DNA from: UBA4582 sp047629195
Lineage (GTDB): Bacteria > Pseudomonadota > Gammaproteobacteria > Pseudomonadales > Azotimanducaceae
Assembly (NCBI GenBank): GCA_047629195.1
Contig: JBLHWY010000001.1
Span: 1 to 64,000, forward strand
Direction: 5' to 3'
DNA length: 64,000 nt
Made by a program: the position numbers and the translations under genes. Of the stretch, positions 8,444 through 16,294 are shown piece after piece. The notes below the pieces were generated by a model, which saw only the letters and a list, made by a program, of their open reading frames with translations, was not told the origin of the DNA and searched no databases. Every line of letters begins with the position of its first letter. Within the stretch, counting starts at the first letter, position 1.

Positions 8444-10724
8444 TTAATTGAATGTAGGTGAGTAGGTGATCTCAATGCCTGTCAGCCGTGATTGGTTGTA
8501 CTCAGCATATGTAACGACTCCTTGGGAGGCTTGGGTCGGCGCGAGTGAGACAATTTCGCTGTCTGATATTCGCCTGACATTTTGAAGGTATCTCTTGTCA
8601 TTAAAATTGTGACTAAACAGCTTGAAACGCCATTCCTGCCAAATGTATTCTGCTGCAAAATCTCAATTTACGCATTATCAACACGTGACTCGGGTATGTA
8701 AGGGTTGGTTTGAAAGTCGTTTGTATAACGGTAGCTAGTACTGAGATTAACCTGACCGTTAAAGTACGGGAATGAATAGCGAGAAGAAACGAACAACATA
8801 TCTACAGGAGCGCGGTTTGGTGCGGCGTCACTAAAGTCGATGGTATTTCCTAGAACAGAAACATCAGGGATAATAAATTCGATGTAGTCACCGTTCATAC
8901 GCGAATAGCTACCTCGAATGTATAGGTTTTCAAATGGTGGCGTTTCGAACTCGAGCTCATAGCCGCGTACCTCATATTTTGAAGTATTGTCGATGACGGT
9001 TTCAACCCGGCCGGTGTTGGCACGCGGGCAAATTTTTCGAGTTTGTTCTTATATTTATTCTGGAACAAAGTGAAGTCCAGTCTTAGGGTATCATCTAGCC
9101 ACTCACTTTTTAGGCCTAGCTCAAAGCTATCTACCGACTGGACGCCATAGGGTTGTGCGGAACTCAGCGTATTCGCGTTGTCATTGAAGCCACCGGGACT
9201 AAAGTCGTGAGCGTATCGAAAGAAAAACATTGCGCCATAATCGACGCGATACGAGAGTCCCGCGCTATGACTAAAATTATTCCAGTTCGAGTTACCCAGA
9301 AGTAAAATACCCGACGTACCTGAGGGGTGACTCACCCGATGATCTATTTCCTTCTCGACGAAAGTTCTGCGCAGTCCTAGGTCGGCTTTCCACTTTTCGT
9401 TAATGGTGTAATACACATGGCCGAAAAACGAATTTGTGTTGGAAGACTGATTACTATCAACAGCCCTGATTTGGTCTGGGTTAATGGGCAAAATACGATT
9501 AGCATCATCGAGTCGGTTTAAAATATAGAAGTCGTTTCGATCCAGATCGTATTCAGCATCTAAAAAAATAGTCCCCTAACAAGTATTGAAAGGTATCTGA
9601 ATATTGTGAGTAGATTCGAAACTCTTGGCTGACTTGATCATAGTCGGAGCGAATGCTGGAGGAGTAAAAGTCGATTAAGGTTGCTTCCAGATCCTGATCC
9701 GTGTTTTCTTCGGTCGCGCGTAGGCCGGTGATGCTTGTGAAGTGATGATTCCAAAAATCTAGTTCAGCTCTGATAGTATGATAGTTGCCGTTGTAGCTTC
9801 TGTTATTCGAAAAATTCTGGCTGGTATTGGCCAAGCTTTCTGTTTCTAGCGTCGAAATATCAGTCAGAATTGCACAATTTGCATCTTGGTTCATTGCTGA
9901 GTTTGTACAGAGTAAGTCCCCTGTATTACTTAGATTTAAGAGTGCAGGTGTATCAGAGTCATCGGATTCATTGCCATAGGTATATTGCAATTCCAATGAG
10001 TCGCTTGCCTGCCAGAGCACCGATGCTGAGATCAATAGTCTGTCTTCTTCGTTTTCATCTCGACCGTTGTTGATGTTTGCTATAGCAACTCGATTGCCAC
10101 TTGAACCACTCAAGCTCAATTTGCAGCTTAACTTATCTGTTATTGGCAGGTTGCCGATTAGGCCAAATGTTGCATCGTTATTGGTGCCAAAAGATAGCTG
10201 TGTCTTTAAACCATTTTCGCCAGTCGGTTTTGATCTGGAAAGGTTTATTGCGCCGCCGATTGCCGAGACTCCTTGATAGGTAGCTTGAGGGCCTCGGCTA
10301 ATCTCAATGATTTCTGGCTTGCATGGGTGCCGACATAAACACCGTCAATTGTTAGTGCTACCGCAGGTTCAAAATTTCGACTGGTCTCATTAGAGCCTAT
10401 ACCAAGAATTGATATAGCTGCGCTTTGAGGTGTGCCGCTTAGGCTGTCAATAATTAGGCTTGGAGCCATGCCTTCCAAATCTTCGAGCCGAGCGACCCGA
10501 GTATTGTTGAGATCTTCAGTTGTTAAAATGGTCACTGATTCAGGAACCCATTTTGCGGTTTCGTTTCGGTATCTAATGTTGGTAGAAGCATCTGCAAGAT
10601 TTACTGATTTTGCGAGCATTTCTTTTGTTGATTGTCTAGTTGATTGTCTAGTTGATTGGGAAGGTGGTGTTTGTTGCGCATGCCATGCGCCCGAGGCAAG
10701 TATATTCACGAACAGGAAGGTCAC
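8444..10724 (-). pseudogene. TonB-dependent outer-membrane receptor, broken by at least four frameshifts and a stop
   Basis: Read on the minus strand, five segments in different frames join into one TonB-dependent receptor. They are a plug with SVTILTTEDL and LTIDGVYVGTHASQ (10320-10724), then EIISRGPQ-type plug end and IGGAINLSRSKPTGE (10120-10318), barrel strands (9553-10119), more barrel (about 9030-9560), and the end with the C-terminal strand GIEITYSPTFN and stop at 8444. Frames change at about 10318, 9562 (in a T-run), 9030 (A/T-run) and 8655. TAA at 8668-8670 sits where the frame otherwise continues. Such receptors import siderophores, B12 or, in marine relatives, other large substrates. 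The only start visible is a GTG at 10724 with a poor signal peptide. It is flanked by a MarR gene and a small gene. Confidence 0.88.
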
Positions 10725-10887
10725 TAGTGCCGGCGGGCAATAGGAAGGCGCGCCTGAGGTGGCAGGTTTTAATTACATATTTGATCTCTGTTTGATCGCT
10801 GGTTAAGTGGGACAGTTACCGATGCACATGGTAGGCTGAAAACTGAGAAAATCAACCACCTAGCAGGTATCTAGGGGAAGGTATTTT

Positions 10888-11073
10888 ATGGTTTCGAAGA
10901 AGAAAACCGGGATCTTTTATGTGAAGGATCCTGAGGGTGTCGTCGTGATGTGGGATGGCAAAGAAGTATCGCGTTACCTTAGCGTTAATGAGCTCGTTGA
11001 AACTCACTTAAAGGGACTGAGTGCGCTCGAACGTGAAATGAACGAAGCCATTGAAGCGCAATATAGACCTTAA
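10888..11073 (+). CDS. small hypothetical protein (61 aa)
   Basis: 61 residues, charged and without a signal peptide or membrane helix. GGGGAAGG lies about ten bases before the ATG, a good ribosome binding site. The N-terminal half (KKTGIFYVKDPEGVVVMWDGKE) looks like a short beta-hairpin and the C-terminal half (SVNELVETHL, SALEREMNEAIEAQ) like a helix. I do not recognise a family. It precedes the questin-oxidase-like gene by 87 bases on the same strand and may be co-transcribed. Confidence 0.6.
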   Translation: MVSKKKTGIFYVKDPEGVVVMWDGKEVSRYLSVNELVETHLKGLSALEREMNEAIEAQYRP

Positions 11074-11160
11074 GAATCCCGTGCATCTGCAGGTCTACTT
11101 TTCCCGAACTTGTTGATCTCGACCGAATAACGATTCCATATGCAAAGGTAATACATAGGT

Positions 11161-12120
11161 ATGCGAAATGAAAAAGCATTGAGTGCGTTACTCACGGATG
11201 GCATTCGATTCGACCCGCACTATTTGCCGTCTATGAATAGCGACCACATGCCGATGACAATTTGTGCAATGGCAGGCCTAGGAGCGACACTGGAGCAGAT
11301 ACAGGAATTTACAACCGGCTACTCCAAGATACTGCGTCCGGTTACCACAGTTGTTTCATTGAGCGGTGTTGTAAATGATCAATGGCGTCATTGGATTGGG
11401 ATACCTGACGGCTATGCCGAATTATTACAATATTTTATCGAGACGATAAACCTACTAGGCATCGATAATACAGTATCTGAATATCTACCTGAGTTTATTG
11501 ACAGTCTGGCACTAGATGCATTTCATCCCATTATCAGGCTTGCCTATGGCATCAATGCAAACTCGAAGGAAGAGGTTGCTGCGTCACTTGCCTACCTTAT
11601 TACGACCCATCTTTCAGTTCCGGCTGATTCAGGGAAAGCATGTGATCTTGAGGAACAATTGAAGACTCAAGTAGCTGCAGGAAAAGTTATCGAAATGAAA
11701 AGCTTTGGTGATGCCTTGGTTGGTTTAATGAGACAGGAACGTTATCCCTCCGGTTGCGCACAAGATTTCAAAATCTGTGCTCGTATGTCGCTTGGTATTT
11801 ACCAATCTACTCGAAACTTTTTTGCCTTGCATATGGTGACTGCAACCTACGCTGTCAGAATTTGCGCAAACTATATTGATTCGCGTCGAGCGCTTGGCGC
11901 CCTAACAAGAGCATTGCTCGGTGCTCATTTAGTTGTCGGGTCTCCGGACTTTGATCTATCAGCATCTGCGCCGGTACCTAAGCAGTTAGATTTGCCTCAT
12001 GCTTACAAATACCTTTATGTTTGTTTACAGGAATACCAACTCTATGGAGATAAACGTTACCTGAAGGAAATTGCCGATTTTAAGGAAATGGGGCTGGTGC
12101 CAGATTGGGTTAATTCATGA
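11161..12120 (+). CDS. questin oxidase-like protein (DUF4243 family)
   Basis: 319 residues, somewhat shorter than fungal questin oxidases. The N-terminal pattern (DGIRFDPHYLP, then NSDHMPMTICAMAGLGATLEQI and FTTGYSKILRPV) matches the questin oxidase/AflY-like family, where a conserved 'HxPM.. AL..LGA' block is diagnostic. Fungal members carry out Baeyer-Villiger-type ring opening of anthraquinones. Bacterial ones are uncharacterised, so the reaction here is not known. No cofactor motif is evident. It converges on a Rieske ferredoxin gene with only 19 bases between them; whether they work together is an open question. Confidence 0.72.
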   Translation: MRNEKALSALLTDGIRFDPHYLPSMNSDHMPMTICAMAGLGATLEQIQEFTTGYSKILRPVTTVVSLSGVVNDQWRHWIGIPDGYAELLQYFIETINLLGIDNTVSEYLPEFIDSLALDAFHPIIRLAYGINANSKEEVAASLAYLITTHLSVPADSGKACDLEEQLKTQVAAGKVIEMKSFGDALVGLMRQERYPSGCAQDFKICARMSLGIYQSTRNFFALHMVTATYAVRICANYIDSRRALGALTRALLGAHLVVGSPDFDLSASAPVPKQLDLPHAYKYLYVCLQEYQLYGDKRYLKEIADFKEMGLVPDWVNS

Positions 12121-12139
12121 CAGCTCAACTCATCCCAAT

Positions 12140-12466
12140 TCAATCGATAGTCGATTCGATGGCAATAGCGATAGTGTTGTCCTCTACCTTTACTGGATAA
12201 GTTTTGATTGGCTCAAATGCTGGAGGTGATTGCACTGACCCGTCTTTCAAGCAAAACTCAGCGCCATGATAGGGGCAAGTAATGCAGCCGTCTTGAAGTT
12301 CCCCACCCTCTAGCCCGAATTCTGCATGACTGCACAGGTAAGCTATCGCGAAATACTCATTGTTGTGCTGAACAAGTAATATCTCTTCACCTTCAAGGTC
12401 GACAAACATTTGCGAGCCTTCATTCAGTTCGCTCGCGGCGGCTACTACATGGTATTTCGTTGCCAT
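12140..12466 (-). CDS. Rieske-type [2Fe-2S] ferredoxin
   Basis: 108 residues, the size of ferredoxin components of aromatic-ring dioxygenases and of NirD-like proteins. The cluster is bound by C-x-H (LCSHAEFGLEGG, about 44-46) and C-x2-H (CITCPYHGAEF, about 63-66). The rest (DGSVQSPPAFEPIKTYPVKVED) follows the usual Rieske barrel. No oxygenase alpha subunit or reductase lies next to it, so its partner is elsewhere or is one of the unassigned enzymes here. The upstream region holds copy A of a dispersed intergenic element. Confidence 0.92.
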   Translation of the reverse strand: MATKYHVVAAASELNEGSQMFVDLEGEEILLVQHNNEYFAIAYLCSHAEFGLEGGELQDGCITCPYHGAEFCLKDGSVQSPPAFEPIKTYPVKVEDNTIAIAIESTID

Positions 12467-12610
12467 ATTGTTCCATCAATTTTAGTCACGTTAAAAATTA
12501 GCTTGAAGGGGCACTCGCTTGACTAAGCCTGGGTTCGACTAAGCACTAGCTCGATTAACCGCAGCCTATATGTCAATTCTCTAGGTTGGAATTGTCTCAC
12601 AAATTCTCGG

Positions 12611-12670
12611 GACTTTTCAGATCTGTTTTTTAAATCAGCAGGTTGTCGGGAAGTAACCATGGAGATGTTT
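12611..12670 (+). repeat. dispersed intergenic element, copy A
   Basis: Block 1 is GACTTTTCAGAT (12611-12622), followed by 20 variable bases and then a 28-base block (12643-12670) that begins TTGTCGGGAAG and ends ATGGAGATGTTT. The same two blocks in the same order, orientation and almost the same spacing occur at 30333-30393. The variable part can form a small hairpin of the CTG...CAG type. The second block contains GGGAAG seven bases before an ATG (12659), opening a 19-codon frame to 12718. It lies between the divergent Rieske and MFS genes. Confidence 0.75.
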
Positions 12671-12736
12671 GGTTCTCGGGTAAGTACCAGGCTGGATGGG
12701 TGTATAGTGGTGGATTGATTTTGGTCTTACTCAGTT

Positions 12737-14029
12737 ATGCTGTCCTACCTGTTACATCGAAATAATGGCACCATCTTTTTAGGTTGGCGCATGGTCTCAG
12801 TCGCCTTCCTCGTCGACTTCATTGCCGTTGGGTTCTTTTTCTATTCCTACGGCATCTTCTTTAAAGCTATTGCGGTTGAATTTGGTGATTCCCGTTTAGG
12901 TGTTTCCATTGGGGTCACGGTGACTCAGGGTGTCGGTGCATTGCTGGCCCCCTTTATTGGTCGCGCCTTGGACAAATTTCCCCTTAAGAATGTGATGGCC
13001 TGTGGCGCAATATCGATGGGTACCGGGTTTGGCTTGCTAGGTCTGGTACAAACTCCGTTGCAATTCTATCTGGTATTGGGGGTCTTCGTTGGCTTCGGTG
13101 CCGGTGCAATGGGCCAACTTGCAACATCGAAGCTAGTCAGTAACTGGTTTGTACTAAAACGTGGTTCAGCATTGGGTATTGCGGCAACGGGTATTTCAGT
13201 ATCGGGTGTTATCATGCCCGGTATCAGCGCTTGGATAATAGCAAGCTTCGGCTGGCGAGAAGCCTTCATGACCTACGGCCTTATTACTTTTCTCGTTGTA
13301 GTTCCGGTGGTGCTGCGTTTGGTGATATCTAAACCCGAGGATGTCGGGCTATTGCCAGATGGTGCGATCGAGAAAGGTTCACTGCCCCCGCCAAAACCAG
13401 CGCTAAGAACGCGTGATTTTTTGAGTCAGCCTAATTTTTGGATTTTGCTCACTGTCATTGGACTGCTGTTTTGTATACAAAGCGCAACGCTTATTCATAT
13501 GGTACCTCAGTTAACTGATCGCGGTTTATCCTTGGTTGCTGCGTCTGGAATTGCATCGGCAACTGCAGGCTTCGGCATCATGGGTAAGCTGATTTTTGGC
13601 GCCCTAGTTGATCGTTGGGATGTCCGCTACGCGCTTTGGCTCGCGATCGGATTCCAATTCGTTGGCCAACTTGTGATGTTGTTCGTGGATGGTTATTGGG
13701 CTTTTCTGATAGGTGCATGTTTCTTTGGATTCGGCATGGGCGGTGTTGTGCCTATGCAGGGAGCCGTTGTCGGCGCAGCTTTTGGCAGAGAATCATTTGG
13801 ACGTGTGCTCGGCGCAATGAGGCCCCCAATGGCTGTGTTACATCTTGCCGGCACCCCCTTCGCCGGTTGGGTGTTTGATGTGACCGGTAATTATCGCCCG
13901 GCCTTTATCACGTTTTTGTTTTTGTATTTACTCGCAGCGTTGATCGTTTTAGCATTGAAGGTAGAAACTAGATCAAAAAATCGCGCAAGGAAACCCGTGG
14001 GAGATCAAAATGAGCCAGCTATCGATTGA
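12737..14029 (+). CDS. MFS transporter, monocarboxylate/oxalate-formate type
   Basis: 430 residues with about twelve membrane helices and the loop 2-3 region GRALDKFPLKNVM, typical of the monocarboxylate/OxlT-like branch of the major facilitator superfamily; loop 8-9 has FGALVDRWDVRYAL. Helix 1 begins WRMVSVAFLVDFIAVGFFFYSYG, a hallmark of bacterial MCT-like carriers for organic acids. The gene overlaps the start of the dioxygenase gene by 20 bases, so the two are translationally coupled. The carrier probably brings in the substrate of that enzyme or a related organic acid. Confidence 0.88.
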   Translation: MLSYLLHRNNGTIFLGWRMVSVAFLVDFIAVGFFFYSYGIFFKAIAVEFGDSRLGVSIGVTVTQGVGALLAPFIGRALDKFPLKNVMACGAISMGTGFGLLGLVQTPLQFYLVLGVFVGFGAGAMGQLATSKLVSNWFVLKRGSALGIAATGISVSGVIMPGISAWIIASFGWREAFMTYGLITFLVVVPVVLRLVISKPEDVGLLPDGAIEKGSLPPPKPALRTRDFLSQPNFWILLTVIGLLFCIQSATLIHMVPQLTDRGLSLVAASGIASATAGFGIMGKLIFGALVDRWDVRYALWLAIGFQFVGQLVMLFVDGYWAFLIGACFFGFGMGGVVPMQGAVVGAAFGRESFGRVLGAMRPPMAVLHLAGTPFAGWVFDVTGNYRPAFITFLFLYLLAALIVLALKVETRSKNRARKPVGDQNEPAID

Positions 14030-14864
14030 GCCAGTTGCCGGAAAAACATTCGGTGCAACAGTGACAGGGGTTGAACTTGCAACTTTGAGCGAACCTGATT
14101 GGCAACAAACCCTCAATGCGTTCCATGAATATGGGCTGCTGATATTTCCTAGCCAATACTTGAGTGATAAGCAGCAGGGTGATTTTGGTCGTCGCTTTGG
14201 TGAACTTGAGGTGATTGTTGAAGGGCGGTCTGCTGTGCCGCTTTCAAACAAAATGGCGGATGGAACGCTGGCCAAGAAAGAAGATCACGTAGCGCAGATA
14301 TTGTTGGGAAATGAAGGCTGGCATACAGATAGTTCGTATATGCCGGTATCGGCAAAGGCGTCGCTTCTGTCCGCTCATGTTGTGCCTGTCACAGGTGGTG
14401 GCACTGAATGGGCTGATATGCGTGCGGCATATGATGCGCTTCCAGTAGGGCTAAGCGAGACGATTCGGGATCTTTCCGCGTTTCACTCGCTCAAATACTC
14501 GCAAATCCGAGCTGGCATGAGTCAGAGCAAAGGTTATGGCTTTGATGTTGATGAGCCGCCTTTGCGTCCACTTGTGAAGATACATTCCGTGACGGGAAAG
14601 CCCGCGCTGTATATTGGTCGACATGCTTATGGGGTTACTGGACTAGGTGAGACGGAATCTGAGCTGTTGTTGGACCGCCTGCTGTCTTTTGCCTGCTCAC
14701 CTGAGCGTACCCATGAGCATCATTGGCAGGTTGGGGACCTTGTGATCTGGGATAACAGGTGTTTGCTGCATCGCGCGCGACCCTTTGATATGCAAGAAGT
14801 CAGGATCATGAAACATACCAGAATTGCTGGCGACGCAGAGACTGAGTCCAGTCTCGAAGCCTGA
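14010..14864 (+). CDS. TauD/TfdA-family Fe(II)/2-oxoglutarate dioxygenase
   Basis: 284 residues, the usual length for TauD/TfdA enzymes, which hydroxylate taurine, phenoxyacetates or other acids with 2-oxoglutarate as co-substrate. Iron ligands are His 105 and Asp 107 in GWHTDSSYMP and His 254 in LLHRARPFD, with Arg 265 (EVRIMKHTR) as the likely 2-oxoglutarate contact. All facial-triad residues are present, so it should be active. It overlaps the upstream MFS carrier gene by 20 bases. The substrate is probably an organic acid or sulphonate moved by that carrier; the exact compound cannot be read from the sequence. Confidence 0.92.
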   Translation: MSQLSIEPVAGKTFGATVTGVELATLSEPDWQQTLNAFHEYGLLIFPSQYLSDKQQGDFGRRFGELEVIVEGRSAVPLSNKMADGTLAKKEDHVAQILLGNEGWHTDSSYMPVSAKASLLSAHVVPVTGGGTEWADMRAAYDALPVGLSETIRDLSAFHSLKYSQIRAGMSQSKGYGFDVDEPPLRPLVKIHSVTGKPALYIGRHAYGVTGLGETESELLLDRLLSFACSPERTHEHHWQVGDLVIWDNRCLLHRARPFDMQEVRIMKHTRIAGDAETESSLEA

Positions 14865-14881
14865 CCTAAGTCCAACAGGCT
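14858..14881. terminator. short stem-loop between convergent genes
   Basis: AGCCTG (14858-14863) pairs with CAGGCT (14876-14881) with a twelve-base loop, between the convergent ends of the dioxygenase and dbpA genes. It overlaps the last codons of the dioxygenase gene and has no T-run, so a terminator role is tentative. Confidence 0.3.
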
Positions 14882-14896
14882 GCTATATGCGAGCGC

Positions 14897-16294
14897 TTAG
14901 CCGCGAATACGTCTGACTCGAAAGGATCGTCCTTTAAGTTTACCGTCGGAGAGCTTATTAAGCGCTGCTTTTGCGGCGGCCTGGGTTACGGCAACATAGG
15001 TGGATCGATCAAATACATTTATTTTTCCGACATCTGTACCAGCAATCCCATCTTCGCCGGTAAGTGCGCCAAGTATATCTCCCGGTCTGATTTTCTGTTT
15101 TTTACCACCATCAATCTGAAGTGTTGCCATTGCTGGATAGAAAGTCGGTTTGTCCAGTAAGGCTTCGTTTGGTAGCTCATATGGCTCTATTGAATGGCCA
15201 AGAAATTTTTCCAGATTGGTTAATCGATGTTGTTCTCTTGCAGTGTATAGCGTGAACGCCTGGCCTTTTTTCCCCGCCCGCCCTGTGCGGCCAACGCGAT
15301 GGACGTGTACTTCTAATTCTGGCGCAATTTGGTGGTTGATCACGAGATCAAGCTCATCGATATCTAAACCGCGAGCAGCGACATCTGTAGCAACCAATAT
15401 CGACGCACTCTTATTTGAGAAGCGTACTAAAATTTCGTCTCGAGACCTTTGTTCAAGCTCCCCATGGAGAGCCAATGCGTTGAAATTGGCGGCTATAAGT
15501 TCGTTAGCAACTTCCTGAACTTGCTTGCGAGTGTTACAGAATATTAGGGTTGATTCAGGCGTGAACTGGAGCAAAATTAGTCTCAGAGCGGTAATTCGGT
15601 CGGTCTCGTCGTCGATTTTGCAGACATGTTGCTGGATGCTATCTTTATTATGGGTATCTGTATTTTCGATACGAATCGGGTTGTTCATGATGTTAGAAGT
15701 CATCGCTTCTATTTCACGGGGGAAAGTTGCACTAAATAATAGCGTTTGACGCTGCGGTGGTATGTGCAGGAGGATTGCATCAATTGTATCTTTGAAACCC
15801 ATATCGAGCATCCGGTCGGCTTCGTCCAAGACAAAGGTTGTAAGCTCCTCCAGATTCAGTTTGCCTTTTCGAAGATGTTCTTCAATTCTGCCCGGCGTTC
15901 CAACGATAATGTGCGCACCATGTTCCAAAGAGCCCACCTGAGGACCGAATGCTGTGCCGCCACAGAGCGTGAGAATTTTTATGTTATGGGTGGCACGTGC
16001 AAGTCTTCTAAGTTCCTTTGATACTTGATCTGCGAGTTCGCGGGTTGGACATAAGATCAAAGTCTGAACTCTGAACCGTTTGACGTTTAGCTTATTGAGT
16101 ACACCAAGACCGAATGCTGCTGTCTTACCAGAGCCTGTTTTGCTTTGTGCAATGACATCATTGCCGGCGAGTATCGGTGGCAGGCTTTGAGCTTGAATAG
16201 GTGTCATCTCGTGATAGCCGAGGCTAGAGAGATTGGTCAGAGTATCGGAATTCAATCCAAGTACATCAAATTTCTGGTTAGTAGAAATACTCAC
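14897..16294 (-). CDS. dbpA: ATP-dependent RNA helicase DbpA
   Basis: 465 residues with all DEAD-box motifs: the Q motif, AQSKTGSGKT (motif I), PTRELADQV (Ia), VLDEADRMLDMGF (II), LFSATFP (III) and HRVGRTGRAG (VI). The C-terminal domain (about 385-465, PGDILGALTGEDGIAG and GRSFRVRRIRG) is the RNA-recognition domain of DbpA, which binds hairpin 92 of 23S rRNA and serves in late 50S assembly. It starts at a GTG (16292-16294), which overlaps the stop of the receiver-domain remnant upstream. It converges on the dioxygenase gene. Confidence 0.94.
   Translation of the reverse strand: MSISTNQKFDVLGLNSDTLTNLSSLGYHEMTPIQAQSLPPILAGNDVIAQSKTGSGKTAAFGLGVLNKLNVKRFRVQTLILCPTRELADQVSKELRRLARATHNIKILTLCGGTAFGPQVGSLEHGAHIIVGTPGRIEEHLRKGKLNLEELTTFVLDEADRMLDMGFKDTIDAILLHIPPQRQTLLFSATFPREIEAMTSNIMNNPIRIENTDTHNKDSIQQHVCKIDDETDRITALRLILLQFTPESTLIFCNTRKQVQEVANELIAANFNALALHGELEQRSRDEILVRFSNKSASILVATDVAARGLDIDELDLVINHQIAPELEVHVHRVGRTGRAGKKGQAFTLYTAREQHRLTNLEKFLGHSIEPYELPNEALLDKPTFYPAMATLQIDGGKKQKIRPGDILGALTGEDGIAGTDVGKINVFDRSTYVAVTQAAAKAALNKLSDGKLKGRSFRVRRIRG

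Noticed and set aside
12643..12670. Ribozyme or known riboswitch in the dispersed element
   Set aside because: No hammerhead, twister or cobalamin-type core was recognised; only the SD-ATG-like end and a small hairpin are evident.
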